The notes beneath the pieces are model-generated. The model was not told where the DNA came from, made no database searches, and saw only the letters and a list, made by a program, of their open reading frames with translations. Positions 15,664-24,476 of a stretch of 64,000 nt of DNA are shown here, piece after piece (position 1 is the first letter of the stretch; each line of letters starts with the position of its first letter). The position numbers and the translations under genes were made by a program. The stretch is from Paludibacter sp. (GTDB taxonomy: Bacteria; Bacteroidota; Bacteroidia; Bacteroidales; Paludibacteraceae), in assembly GCA_031292575.1 (NCBI GenBank), contig JARLGX010000017.1, positions 151,712 to 215,711 of the forward strand, written 5' to 3'.

Positions 15664-18234
15664 ATGAAAACTGAGAAATTCGATGTAACCGGCATGACAT
15701 GCTCCTCTTGTGTAGCACATGTTGAAAAAAGTGTTAGTAAACTGGATGGTGTAAAGTCTGTAAATGTCAATCTGTTAACTAATAGTATGACGGTTACATT
15801 CGAAGAATTAAACCTTGGTACAAAGGACATCGAACAATCGGTAGATAATGCAGGTTACGCAGCACATGTCCGTCAATTAACATTAGATTCCAATGTTAGC
15901 ACGATTCCGAAAATTGATTTTGTAAAGCAAGAGCAGGACGAGATGAAAATGCGTTGGTGGGTTTCACTGGTATTTTTGATTCCGCTGCTTTATATTTCCA
16001 TGGGTCACATGCTTGGCTTACCTTTACCTCATGCTTTTCATTCCACAGAAAATGCTTTAATGATTGCATTCACCCAATTTTTACTGACTTTACCAATCGT
16101 TTTTGTAAATAAAAAGTATTTTCAGGTTGGTTTTAAAACGCTGTTTAAAGCTGCTCCCAATATGGATTCGCTTATTGCTATCGGTTCTTCGGCAGCAATT
16201 GTATATGGAATCTTTGCTATCTACCGCATTGGTTACGCGCTGGGACATGCCGATATGGAAACGGCCAGGCAATTCTCTCAAGATTTGTATTTTGAATCTG
16301 GGGCAACTATTCTCACACTTATAACATTAGGTAAATACCTCGAAGCCAAATCGAAAAGCCGGACCTCCGATGCAATTACTCATTTAATGGATTTAGCACC
16401 TAAAACAGCCGTTGTACTCCGGAATAATGAGGAAGTTGAAATTCCGGTTGAACAGGTTTTAGTGGGTGATATTGTAGTTGTTCGTCCGGGACAGCGTGTT
16501 CCGGTGGATGGAACTGTTGAAAGTGGCAATTCGTCGGTGGATGAATCGGCACTTACTGGCGAAAGCATTCCCGTTTTCAAAGAAAAAAACGATACAGTCA
16601 TGTCGGCAAGTATTAACAAATCTGGCTATTTTACACTTAGGGCAACCAAGGTTGGCAATGATACCACGCTTTCACAAATTATTCGTTTGGTCGAAGATGC
16701 TTCTTCTTCCAAAGCTCCGATTTCTAAATTGGCGGATAAGATAAGTGCTGTTTTTGTGCCGGTGGTTATTGGCATATCGTTGTTGTCAATTGCTACCTGG
16801 ATGTTGTTGGGTTATCCGTTCGATTTTGCGTTATCTATTGGTATTGCCGTATTGGTTATTTCTTGTCCGTGTGCATTGGGGCTTGCCACTCCGGTGGCTA
16901 TTATGGTAGGAACGGGTAAAGGCGCCGAACATGGAATTCTGATTAAATCGGCCGAATCGTTGGAAATGGCACAGAAAATTGATACCGTAGTGCTTGATAA
17001 AACGGGAACCATTACCGAAGGGAAACCAAAGGTTACAGACATTTTATTCAACAAGTCAATTACTGAAAATGAATTACTGGAACTCGCTGCGTCGTTAGAA
17101 AAACCATCGGAACATCCGTTGGCCGAAGCGATTCTATCTGAATCGGAAAACAGGAAACTAAAAATTCAGGTTGTAGAGAATTTTCAGGCTATTCCGGGAC
17201 AAGGAATAGAAGGTACGATAGGAGGAATAAAATATTTTGCAGGGAATCTCAAGTTGATGAACAACAAAAAGGTAAATCTGATTGAATTTAATTCGATAGC
17301 TGACAGGCTAGCCGATGAAGGCAAAACTCCTTTGTTTGTTTCCGATGATACAAATATTTTGGGAATAATAGCTGTGGCGGATGTTGTAAAACCAACCAGC
17401 AAGGAAGCCATTGACCAGTTTAGAGCATTGGGAATGGAAGTGGTTATGCTTACCGGCGATCATGCTAAAACAGCGGCAGCTATCCAATCGCAACTTGGCA
17501 TTTCAACTGTTGTGGCTGAAGTATTACCACAGGATAAAGACAAAGAAATAACCAAACTGCAAGCTGCCGGAAAAATAGTAGCTATGGTGGGCGATGGTAT
17601 AAACGATGCTCCCGCGCTGATGCGGTCTAACCTGGGTATTGCCATTGGGGCTGGAACTGACGTAGCCATCGAATCGGCCGATGTGGTGTTGATGCGCAGC
17701 GATTTGCTGGATGCCGTCACCACCCTTCGACTCAGCAAGGCAGTGATGTTGAATATAAAACAAAACTTATTTTGGGCATTCTTCTATAATATAATCGGCA
17801 TTCCGTTAGCAGCAGGTGTATTTTACAGTGCATTGGGTTGGAAACTGAATCCAATGTTTGCAGCAGCAGCCATGAGTTTCAGTTCGGTTACGGTGGTGCT
17901 GAATGCCTTACGATTATTGCGGTTTAAACCAACAGGGCAAAAAAGAGAATTTGAGGACGAATTAATTAACAAACAACAAACCAATCAACTAATCAATAAA
18001 ATAACAAATAAACCAATTACAGTTATGTCAGAAAAAACATTGCAAATAAAAGGAATGAGCTGTGGACATTGTTCAGCTCGTGTGGAAAAAGCGCTGAATG
18101 CCATCGATGGCGTAGAAGCAAAGGTAGATTTAGAAAATAACTCTGCTAAAGTAATTCTTACCAAAGACGTAAGTGATGAAACGTTTAAAACAGCTGTGGA
18201 TGCCGTGGGATACGAAGTAGTGGCGGTGAACTAA
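15664..18234 (+). CDS. copA: Copper-translocating P-type ATPase with C-terminal CopZ-like domain
   Basis: 856 residues. An N-terminal heavy-metal-associated domain (residues 5-70, Cys13 and Cys16 in GMTCSSC) is followed by eight membrane helices, TGES actuator (298-301), the copper-binding CPC (401-403), phosphorylation site Asp445 in DKTGT, His484 in SEHPLAEA, and the hinge GDGINDAP (643-650). It exports Cu(I) from the cytoplasm. After the last membrane helix a polar Asn/Gln/Thr-rich linker (about 770-786) leads to a second complete metal-binding domain (MSEKTLQIKGMSCGHCSARV), in frame from an internal ATG at 18025. That part looks like a fused CopZ chaperone. Core function secure. Confidence 0.95.
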   Translation: MKTEKFDVTGMTCSSCVAHVEKSVSKLDGVKSVNVNLLTNSMTVTFEELNLGTKDIEQSVDNAGYAAHVRQLTLDSNVSTIPKIDFVKQEQDEMKMRWWVSLVFLIPLLYISMGHMLGLPLPHAFHSTENALMIAFTQFLLTLPIVFVNKKYFQVGFKTLFKAAPNMDSLIAIGSSAAIVYGIFAIYRIGYALGHADMETARQFSQDLYFESGATILTLITLGKYLEAKSKSRTSDAITHLMDLAPKTAVVLRNNEEVEIPVEQVLVGDIVVVRPGQRVPVDGTVESGNSSVDESALTGESIPVFKEKNDTVMSASINKSGYFTLRATKVGNDTTLSQIIRLVEDASSSKAPISKLADKISAVFVPVVIGISLLSIATWMLLGYPFDFALSIGIAVLVISCPCALGLATPVAIMVGTGKGAEHGILIKSAESLEMAQKIDTVVLDKTGTITEGKPKVTDILFNKSITENELLELAASLEKPSEHPLAEAILSESENRKLKIQVVENFQAIPGQGIEGTIGGIKYFAGNLKLMNNKKVNLIEFNSIADRLADEGKTPLFVSDDTNILGIIAVADVVKPTSKEAIDQFRALGMEVVMLTGDHAKTAAAIQSQLGISTVVAEVLPQDKDKEITKLQAAGKIVAMVGDGINDAPALMRSNLGIAIGAGTDVAIESADVVLMRSDLLDAVTTLRLSKAVMLNIKQNLFWAFFYNIIGIPLAAGVFYSALGWKLNPMFAAAAMSFSSVTVVLNALRLLRFKPTGQKREFEDELINKQQTNQLINKITNKPITVMSEKTLQIKGMSCGHCSARVEKALNAIDGVEAKVDLENNSAKVILTKDVSDETFKTAVDAVGYEVVAVN
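18025..18234 (+). other. CopZ-like metallochaperone domain inside copA, possible internal start
   Basis: The last 69 codons of the ATPase gene begin with an in-frame ATG and encode a free-standing HMA domain with GMSCGHC, KVDLENNSAKVILT and DAVGYEV, the size of a CopZ protein. The DNA just upstream (17965-18024) is A/T/C-rich and low-complexity, like intergenic sequence that has become coding. It may be translated only as part of CopA or also on its own; no strong ribosome binding site is seen. Confidence 0.6.
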
Positions 18235-18268
18235 TTTAAAAACAAACGTTCGATACGCTGTAAAATTA

Positions 18269-18310
18269 AACATACAGGTTTACTTTTGTAAGCCTGTATG
18301 TTGTTTTTTT
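18269..18310 (+). terminator. Rho-independent terminator of copA
   Basis: Stem AACATACAGG (18269-18278) with CCTGTATGTT (18293-18302), extended inward by TTAC/GTAA, followed by GTTTTTTT. It sits 35 bases after the copA stop. Confidence 0.85.
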
Positions 18311-18485
18311 ATATCTATATATTAAACCCATAACTTGAATTTTAGTTATAATAATTTTATTAAAACCCAGACCTTCAGGATTTGTTTTTTTGTATAAAAT
18401 CTTCCATCCACTTCTTATAATATACCCCAACAACTTGACGACCATTTTCAATTTAATAAATATATGAATAAAGACAGAGGGAATT

Positions 18486-19229
18486 TCATTTATATAGCCC
18501 TTTTTTTTGTAATACTTCATTCAAAAGACTAGCTCCTTTATCCGGATCAAACATACCTAGGCTATTTAATTTACGCACATCAACTAAGTTTCCGAATTTA
18601 TTAGTTTTATTTCCAACATTCTCACGCACATACAAAGTGTCATTTTTCAACAATTTACTATAGCTATGATAATACTGTTTTTGATATAATGACGGTTCAT
18701 AATTCTTAAAATTAGTTTTGTAATCTACAAGCAATAGCTTTAATTGATGAAATTTATCACTTGTACTAACATGAAAACCTGTACTTGATAATAACCATAT
18801 TTCATTCTTTATGGTTGAAAACTTCAACAACTCGTTTGATTTTTCAATACCGTCTTTGAGATAGTAACTATATTCCATAATAGTATCATTGTAAATGAAA
18901 CTTTCTATATAATGGGGTGCTGTATCGCACTCACATTTAGGATCATATTTTAATTGTTCTTTTCTAAAATTATACCAATAATCTCCGTAATTAATATACT
19001 CTATAAGTATTTTTTTCTTTAGTTTTTCATATATAAGTACAGAAATAGTATCTTTACCATTTTTTACAGCAACATAAGGTTCTTTTAATTGTCCTGTACC
19101 ATAACCTTTTAAAGCGAATATATCAAATGATTGGTATTTTACATAACCCTGTGGTATTTGAGTACAACAAGTAAATAGACAAATTGAAAATATGATTGTA
19201 ATTTTTACTTTATACATTTTATTTCTCAT
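18486..19229 (-). CDS. Putative lipoprotein of unknown family
   Basis: 247 residues. The N-terminus (MRNKMYKVKITIIFSICLFTCC) is a lipoprotein signal with a cysteine at the end of the hydrophobic run, so it is probably anchored to a membrane after lipidation; MYKVKI is an alternative start. The mature part is rich in Lys, Tyr, Asn and Leu, has DPKCECDTAPHYIESFIYND in the middle and no repeat or catalytic motif that I recognise. Codon use is strikingly AT-rich compared with the flanking copA and transporter genes. It has no obvious operon partner. Confidence 0.65.
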   Translation of the reverse strand: MRNKMYKVKITIIFSICLFTCCTQIPQGYVKYQSFDIFALKGYGTGQLKEPYVAVKNGKDTISVLIYEKLKKKILIEYINYGDYWYNFRKEQLKYDPKCECDTAPHYIESFIYNDTIMEYSYYLKDGIEKSNELLKFSTIKNEIWLLSSTGFHVSTSDKFHQLKLLLVDYKTNFKNYEPSLYQKQYYHSYSKLLKNDTLYVRENVGNKTNKFGNLVDVRKLNSLGMFDPDKGASLLNEVLQKKGLYK

Positions 19230-19293
19230 TTACATTCCACAAAAGAACAGAGGTATGAAATATCTTTTCTTGAATTATAAGTGAAATATAATT

Positions 19294-19977
19294 CTATTCA
19301 ATATCCTTAATCTTAAAAGGATTGTATGAAATATCATTATCGAAGACATTGGTTTGTTCGTGTTTTTTTACCCATTTCACCACATAATTTGTTAATGGCA
19401 ATGCTAAAACTTCGTAACCGGTTTTAAGCGCGGTTTGCGTCAAGATAAGCATTACCAGTTCGTACCGGTGAAGAATTCCCGAAAAAGCAATAGTGAAAAA
19501 CACCAGCGAATCTGCACCTTCACCAACAATAGTTGAAGCCACTGCACGAGCCGAAAAATTCCTACCGTGCTGCAAAATTTTCATTTTACTCATCACAAAG
19601 GCATTGAGGAAAGACCCAAAAAGGAAAGCAATAAAACTTGCCACTACAATACGTTCAGTGCCTTGAAGAACCGTAGCAAAGGCTTGTTGGTGCTGAAAAT
19701 GTGGTGAGGCAGGTGCCCAAACGCTTATTTTGAAAACCAGTACAGCAAAGAAATTCATCAGAAAACCTGTCCAAATAATCAATCGCATTTTCCGATATCC
19801 CCACACTTCGGCAATCAAATCATTAATAATGTAGGTTATCGGAAAAATAAGCAATCCTGCTGTAATTTCAAACCCATGAATATTAATTAATTTTTGTGTA
19901 ACAATATTGGCAATAATCAGACTAACTGTAAAAAGCAGTCCGCACATCATAAAGGCTACCGAAACTTGTTTTCTCAT
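19294..19977 (-). CDS. Queuosine precursor transporter (YhhQ/DUF165 family)
   Basis: 227 residues with six hydrophobic helices. Family signatures are visible: IANIVTQKLINIHGFEITAGLLIFPITYIINDLIAEVWGYRKMR (described here by its segments 22-65) and the later VASTIVGEGADSLVFFTIAF near residue 145. YhhQ-type proteins import preQ0/preQ1 for queuosine tRNA modification across the inner membrane. It has its own well-formed promoter at 20030-20060. Family secure; substrate by homology. Confidence 0.88.
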   Translation of the reverse strand: MRKQVSVAFMMCGLLFTVSLIIANIVTQKLINIHGFEITAGLLIFPITYIINDLIAEVWGYRKMRLIIWTGFLMNFFAVLVFKISVWAPASPHFQHQQAFATVLQGTERIVVASFIAFLFGSFLNAFVMSKMKILQHGRNFSARAVASTIVGEGADSLVFFTIAFSGILHRYELVMLILTQTALKTGYEVLALPLTNYVVKWVKKHEQTNVFDNDISYNPFKIKDIE

Positions 19978-20029
19978 TTATCTTGTTTTTCAGTGGTTTG
20001 CAAGCACACTTTATTAAAATTCGCTGCTA

Positions 20030-20060
20030 CAAAGATATGCGATTTTTACTTATTTACAAA
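20030..20060 (-). promoter_or_regulatory. Promoter of the queuosine-precursor transporter gene
   Basis: On the minus strand TTTG (20060-20057), 19 bases, then TATCTTTG (20037-20030). This is a near-perfect Bacteroidota housekeeping promoter. The predicted transcript start is near 20024, about 45 bases before the ATG. Confidence 0.75.
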
Positions 20061-20091
20061 AAAAAGGAACTGCCAAATGCCTTTCCTTTTT
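20061..20091 (-). terminator. Terminator after the lpxK-PNP unit
   Basis: Stem AAAAAGGAA (20061-20069) and TTCCTTTTT (20083-20091), followed on the minus strand by a long T-run. It lies about 70 bases past the PNP stop and abuts the -33 box of the next promoter. Confidence 0.7.
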
Positions 20092-20159
20092 GTATTTTAT
20101 ATGCTCCTAAAAGTCGTTATTCCAAATAAAAACAGAATATAGTTCCAATTTTTTCAATT

Positions 20160-20966
20160 CTATTGTATTAGTTCTTTCATAATAAGAGTCATAAGAGGCT
20201 GAACAGAATTCCCTATTTCCTGCACTTCTTCATGACTCACTTCTACTATTTTCCCCGGAACGCCCAGGTCAGTAACAATTGAAATTCCAAAACATCGCAT
20301 TCCGCCATGATTTGCCACAATTACTTCCGGTACGGTACTCATACCCACTGCATCGGCACCGATTGTCCTGAAATAACGGTATTCGGCAGGAGTTTCGAAA
20401 GTTGGTCCTGTAGTTCCTACATATACACCTTCAACGACTTTAATGTTATGATTGGCTGCAATTTGTTTAGCTTTTGCAATCAATTCTTTCGAGTATGCTT
20501 CACTCATATCGGGGAAACGAGTGCCCAATTCGTTGAAATTTTTTCCGCGTAACGGATGTTCCGGAAAAAGGTTTATATGGTCGGTAATAATCATCAAATC
20601 GCCGATTTCGAAATCAGGATTTACACCTCCCGAAGCATTTGAAACCAAAAGTGTTTCTATTCCCAACTCTTTCATTACCCGCACCGGAAAGGTAACTGCT
20701 TTCATATCGTAGCCTTCGTAATAATGAAACCGACCTTGCATGGCCAGAACTTCAACATTACCGAGTTTACCTACAATGAGTTTTCCACTGTGTCCCTCAA
20801 CAGTTGAAACGGGAAAATTTGGTATTATTTCGTATGGAATTTCAGTTTTATCGGTAATTTGTGTTACTAAATTTCCCAATCCGGTACCAAGAATAATGCC
20901 TGTTTTAGGTTTTGAAGTAATTCGTGAACGAAGAAAATCAGCTGTTTCTTGTATTTTCGACAACAT
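20160..20966 (-). CDS. Purine nucleoside phosphorylase
   Basis: 268 residues from the start [14 protein letters not shown] (20966). A longer reading frame begins at 21035, but its first 23 residues overlap lpxK and do not resemble the family. Family motifs: [13 protein letters not shown] phosphate loop, [49 protein letters not shown] and [15 protein letters not shown], the pattern of trimeric PNPs acting on inosine and guanosine. It releases purine base and ribose-1-phosphate for salvage. It overlaps the lpxK 3' end by 29 bases, so it is transcribed with it. Confidence 0.93.
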   Translation of the reverse strand: MLSKIQETADFLRSRITSKPKTGIILGTGLGNLVTQITDKTEIPYEIIPNFPVSTVEGHSGKLIVGKLGNVEVLAMQGRFHYYEGYDMKAVTFPVRVMKELGIETLLVSNASGGVNPDFEIGDLMIITDHINLFPEHPLRGKNFNELGTRFPDMSEAYSKELIAKAKQIAANHNIKVVEGVYVGTTGPTFETPAEYRYFRTIGADAVGMSTVPEVIVANHGGMRCFGISIVTDLGVPGKIVEVSHEEVQEIGNSVQPLMTLIMKELIQ

Positions 20967-22026
20967 AGTTTTTGATTTTTTGAATAAATATTGTTTCTTG
21001 ATCATGTAATATTTTAACCCGAATAGGCAAAGCAAAGGTTCTTGATTTTAATGATTCCGGGAAGTTTGGATTTGAAACTAATCGGGCAGCATCTTTTTCG
21101 GTTACTAAAAGTATTTTTTCAGAAGCTGTAATTGCGTTTAATTCATTGTTGATTAAACTAAAATCTTTCTGCTGAAATACGTGATGATCATCGAAAAATA
21201 ATGTTTTGATATTTGACGTGTACCTTTTCAACATATCCACAATAGGCTCTGGCGAAACAATGCCTGCCACAAGTAAAATTCCTGCTTTGTTTTCTGTTAT
21301 TTTCTGCAAAGACCAATTTTCAGATTCATATTCTGAAAAAACCGGCACAATTTCATCATAAACAATGCTTGAAAAAAACATATACTGATTATTTTTGGGA
21401 TCCAATTCCATTTCAATTAAGCGCATATCTATTGGAGTTAAGTCAACCGGGCATTTTGTAACTATAATAATATCTGCCCGTTTACTCCCTTTTTTTGATT
21501 CGCGCAATCGCCCGTAAGGAAGCAGATAATCGCGGGTATAAAGATTAGTAAAATCTGTTAGCAAAATTGATAAGCCTGGTTGGATATATCTATGTTGAAA
21601 TGCATCGTCAAGAACAACTAACTGCAAGTCTGGAATAAGCTCTTTCAATTTTTCTACTCCATGAACGCGTTTTTCGTCAACCGCAATTGTTACTTTGGGA
21701 AATTTCTGTTGTATCTGAAAAGGTTCGTCACCTAAAATTTGAGCATTGGAGTTTTCATCGGCACGCATAAATCCTTTCGACTTACGTTTGTAGCCACGAC
21801 TGAGCATGGCACATTTCCAATCTGTTTGCAAAAATGAAAGAATAAATTCGGTGTGAGGTGTTTTTCCGGTACCACCAACTGCAAGATTCCCAACCGATAT
21901 TATTGGAATATTGAACGATGTTGATTTAATTATATCGCTGTTGAACATCCAGTTGCGAATTCCTACCACTATACCGTAAAGTAGTGAAAAAGGATAGAGT
22001 ATAATATGTTTTACTTGTTTCTTCAA
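20938..22026 (-). CDS. lpxK: Tetraacyldisaccharide 4'-kinase
   Basis: 362 residues. A membrane-anchoring N-terminus ([22 protein letters not shown]) is followed by [18 protein letters not shown], the LpxK version of the Walker A loop. [20 protein letters not shown] is the second signature and [21 protein letters not shown] the third. It phosphorylates the lipid A precursor at the 4' position on the inner membrane, which links it to the LPS genes at the left end of the window. It shares a transcript with PNP and has a promoter at 22062-22090. Product secure. Confidence 0.95.
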   Translation of the reverse strand: MKKQVKHIILYPFSLLYGIVVGIRNWMFNSDIIKSTSFNIPIISVGNLAVGGTGKTPHTEFILSFLQTDWKCAMLSRGYKRKSKGFMRADENSNAQILGDEPFQIQQKFPKVTIAVDEKRVHGVEKLKELIPDLQLVVLDDAFQHRYIQPGLSILLTDFTNLYTRDYLLPYGRLRESKKGSKRADIIIVTKCPVDLTPIDMRLIEMELDPKNNQYMFFSSIVYDEIVPVFSEYESENWSLQKITENKAGILLVAGIVSPEPIVDMLKRYTSNIKTLFFDDHHVFQQKDFSLINNELNAITASEKILLVTEKDAARLVSNPNFPESLKSRTFALPIRVKILHDQETIFIQKIKNYVVENTRNS

Positions 22027-22061
22027 GTAGTGGTAGATTTGAAAAAGAGTTATGCAGATGA

Positions 22062-22090
22062 CAAAGGTACAATTTTTCTTTAAAACACAA
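22062..22090 (-). promoter_or_regulatory. Promoter of lpxK
   Basis: Minus strand: TTG (22090-22088), 18 bases, TACCTTTG (22069-22062). Predicted start near 22056, roughly 30 bases before the ATG. Confidence 0.6.
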
Positions 22091-22150
22091 GATTTTAGAG
22101 CAAAAACCCATTTAAGCAGCTAACATTCAAATTTTTTCTGAAGTGTTGAA

Positions 22151-22372
22151 TTATGGCACTGGATCATAACCACTTCCACCCCATGGATGACAGCTGCTGA
22201 TGCGCTTAATCGAAAGCCATCCACCTTTAATAATCCCATGTTTCTTTACAGCTTCTATGGTGTATTGTGAGCAAGTAGGAGTATACCGGCATCTTGCGGG
22301 AAATAATGGTGAAATGCTATATTTGTAAATATACACCGGAATGAGAAATATAAATTGAAAAAGCTTTTTCAT
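22151..22372 (-). CDS. yidD: Membrane protein insertion efficiency factor YidD
   Basis: 73 residues, the normal size. A hydrophobic, amphipathic N-terminus ([21 protein letters not shown]) leads to the diagnostic [19 protein letters not shown] and a C-terminal [17 protein letters not shown]. It assists YidC-dependent insertion of inner-membrane proteins. It lies 33 bases after rnpA, the usual order. Product secure. Confidence 0.96.
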   Translation of the reverse strand: MKKLFQFIFLIPVYIYKYSISPLFPARCRYTPTCSQYTIEAVKKHGIIKGGWLSIKRISSCHPWGGSGYDPVP

Positions 22373-22405
22373 AAAAATAGTTACAATGAAATAGAGAAAA
22401 AAATA

Positions 22406-22795
22406 TCAACCCGGAATTTTTTCAATTAATCGTTGAAGAGCAATTTTCATTTTCTTTTCAATTGTTTCAAAATCAAACTCTTCATCTGAAACATAATTAA
22501 AAGCTACATGCGCTTGCAATTGTTTTTCACTTAGTTTTTCAACAACTTCAAATTTATTAAGTCTATACGCTTCACGCATTAATCGCTTTATTCTGTTTCG
22601 TTTAACAGCTCTTTTAAATCTTTTTTTTGGCACACTCACCATAACACTTACAGGTACGTTATCTTTTTTTGGTTCAATCATAAAGACCACACGCAAAGGA
22701 TATGCTATAAATGCATCACCTTGTGTGAACAGCCTGTTTATGCGTTTGTCTCCACATAAATGTTCCAATTTTGAAAATGAGTTGAGATGGTTCAT
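22406..22795 (-). CDS. rnpA: Ribonuclease P protein component
   Basis: 129 residues. It contains LCGDKRINRLFTQGDAFIAYPLR near the start and the RNR helix AVKRNRIKRLMREAYR (near residue 65) that binds the RNase P RNA. The holoenzyme matures the 5' ends of tRNAs. The usual partner rpmH is not adjacent; instead hemD lies upstream, as in other Bacteroidota. A perfect 15-bp hairpin ends only 11 bases upstream of the ATG, which is unusual for a highly needed gene. Product secure. Confidence 0.95.
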   Translation of the reverse strand: MNHLNSFSKLEHLCGDKRINRLFTQGDAFIAYPLRVVFMIEPKKDNVPVSVMVSVPKKRFKRAVKRNRIKRLMREAYRLNKFEVVEKLSEKQLQAHVAFNYVSDEEFDFETIEKKMKIALQRLIEKIPG

Positions 22796-22806
22796 GCTAA
22801 AAATAA

Positions 22807-22850
22807 ACTATCCCAAAAGTACTGAAATTCTTCGATACTTTTGGGATAGT
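22807..22850 (-). terminator. Strong hairpin between hemD and rnpA
   Basis: A perfect 15-bp stem (ACTATCCCAAAAGTA, 22807-22821, and its complement 22836-22850) with a 14-base loop, followed on the minus strand by TTATTTTT. It lies 19 bases after the hemD stop and 11 before the rnpA ATG. It has the form of an intrinsic terminator or attenuator. Confidence 0.75.
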
Positions 22851-22869
22851 GAATGTTTTTGAAAAAGAA

Positions 22870-23628
22870 TTATTTTCGAACTTTCTTATTACTTTCTTTC
22901 AAATAATTTTCTAAAGCCATTGTCATTGATGGTACGCCCGGAAGCGGAGCTTCAATATCCAACCTTAACCCTGCATCGCGAACCGCCTGGGCAGTAGTTG
23001 CTCCAAAACAACCGATTTGAATATCGCCTTGATTAAAATTTGGGAAATTCTTCAAAAGCGATGCGATGCCTACTGGGCTGAAAAACAGCAACATATCATA
23101 ATTGAAATCTTCTTCCAATGTAAAATCGTTACTTACCGTCTTATACATCACTGCTTTAGAAAAAGTAACTTTAGATTTTTCAAGCGTAGACATTGTTTCT
23201 TCGTTCTGAACATCAGAAGTAATAAATAAATACTTTTCATCCACGTGCTTATTCATGATTGTCACTAAATCAGGCAATTTTCCTGTAGCCGCAAAAAAGA
23301 CTTTACGTTTCCGATAATGAATATAACGTTGTAAATACAATGCAACCGACTCTGAAACACAGAAATATTTCATAGTTTCCGGGATAGTAACACGCATCTC
23401 TTCGCATAATCTGAAAAAGTGGTCTATACCATGACGTGCATTGAAGATAATGGCACTAAAATCTAAAATTGATAAGCGTTGAGCTCTAAACTCTTTAGCA
23501 AAGATCGGTTCAACCTTAATGAACGGACGAAAATCTATTTTAACATTATATTTCTCACTAATGTCAAAATAAGGTGATTTCTCGGTCGTTGGTTGAGGCT
23601 GCGATACTAGTATCTTCTTAATTTTCAA
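22870..23628 (-). CDS. hemD: Uroporphyrinogen-III synthase
   Basis: 252 residues. The sequence begins MKIKKILVSQPQPTTEKSPYFDI and contains SAIIFNARHGIDHFFRLCE (near 55), KYFCVSESVALYLQRYI (near 87), DMLLFFSPVGIASLLKNFPN (near 178) and IGCFGATTAQAVRDAGL (near 207). This is the two-lobed pattern of HemD. HemD closes the tetrapyrrole ring with inversion of ring D. HemD sequences are poorly conserved, so the call also leans on context (DUF4271-hemD-rnpA-yidD). No other heme gene is nearby. Confidence 0.88.
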   Translation of the reverse strand: MKIKKILVSQPQPTTEKSPYFDISEKYNVKIDFRPFIKVEPIFAKEFRAQRLSILDFSAIIFNARHGIDHFFRLCEEMRVTIPETMKYFCVSESVALYLQRYIHYRKRKVFFAATGKLPDLVTIMNKHVDEKYLFITSDVQNEETMSTLEKSKVTFSKAVMYKTVSNDFTLEEDFNYDMLLFFSPVGIASLLKNFPNFNQGDIQIGCFGATTAQAVRDAGLRLDIEAPLPGVPSMTMALENYLKESNKKVRK

Positions 23629-23655
23629 AGCAATAAAGTTTAATTATATTATAGG

Positions 23656-24468
23656 CTAAACAATTAATTTATACACCTGATATAGTACAATTAGGGGTAA
23701 AATTTCGAGGGTGCAAAGGTACAAAAATATATAAAAAGAAGCTACTAATTTATGTAAAAATATTTGAAATAATTTAATTATAACAAGTATGCCTGCCGAA
23801 AAGCTAATAATTAGACTAATTAGTTGAATTAAATTACCAAAATTATTAGGAGCATAAACTTGCAAAATCAATAAGGGGAATAAACAAATTCCTAAAAATA
23901 TAATAATATTAAAGTAACTTTCTTTAGCCATTTTAAGATTCAATGGAGTGAGAAAGATATACCCTATCATGTCAAATATCAGTGCTTTAACTCCAAAATA
24001 CAGTCCCGTTATTATTATTATATAGCTATATTCAACGATTGTAAATGGCGTAGATGGTTTATTCAGAAACAGATAGATATATAAGCTTATAACTGAAATT
24101 GAGAAAACGATTAGAAAAAATCGAATTTGAAAATCATTTACCGTGGCTTTGCTAAAAATGCTTGAGCGTTCTTTAACCTGAAAAAAAGTTTTAGCTGTTT
24201 CGGTTATTAAGCCAGATGATCTTGAAACAGTGAAAACAAAAAGAAAAAATAAAATAAATAAAACAATAAAAATCCAACTTTCCGACTGTGGAAGCGAAGG
24301 ATGCGGAATTCCAACAAAACCGCGTGGAATAGTAACATGAACAATAGCTTTAAGTGAATCAAAATGGCGCAACGAATCAACCGCAGCCAACGAATCGCCT
24401 TTCGCCAATGAATTGGATAGTGATTTTGTGCTGTCAGTGAGTAATTTTATTGAATCCTGTTGTATCAT
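23656..24468 (-). CDS. DUF4271 membrane protein
   Basis: 270 residues. A polar N-terminal stretch with repeated DSL/SLA units (about 1-45) precedes six to seven hydrophobic helices starting at SWIFIVLFILFFLFVFTVS. It matches the DUF4271 family found upstream of hemD in Bacteroidota. The function is not established. It begins 8 bases after the LOG-family stop and ends 27 bases before hemD, so it belongs to the same transcript. Confidence 0.82.
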   Translation of the reverse strand: MIQQDSIKLLTDSTKSLSNSLAKGDSLAAVDSLRHFDSLKAIVHVTIPRGFVGIPHPSLPQSESWIFIVLFILFFLFVFTVSRSSGLITETAKTFFQVKERSSIFSKATVNDFQIRFFLIVFSISVISLYIYLFLNKPSTPFTIVEYSYIIIITGLYFGVKALIFDMIGYIFLTPLNLKMAKESYFNIIIFLGICLFPLLILQVYAPNNFGNLIQLISLIISFSAGILVIIKLFQIFLHKLVASFYIFLYLCTLEILPLIVLYQVYKLIV

Positions 24469-24476
24469 AAATTAAA

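Noticed and set aside
18266..18520. 84-codon minus-strand reading frame after copA
   Set aside because: It runs through the copA terminator and into the 3' end of the lipoprotein gene. It is Lys/Ile/Tyr-rich from AT composition and shows no family.
20967..21035. Longer N-terminus of the purine nucleoside phosphorylase
   Set aside because: The extra residues overlap lpxK codons and are not family-like; the internal ATG at 20966 gives the normal length.
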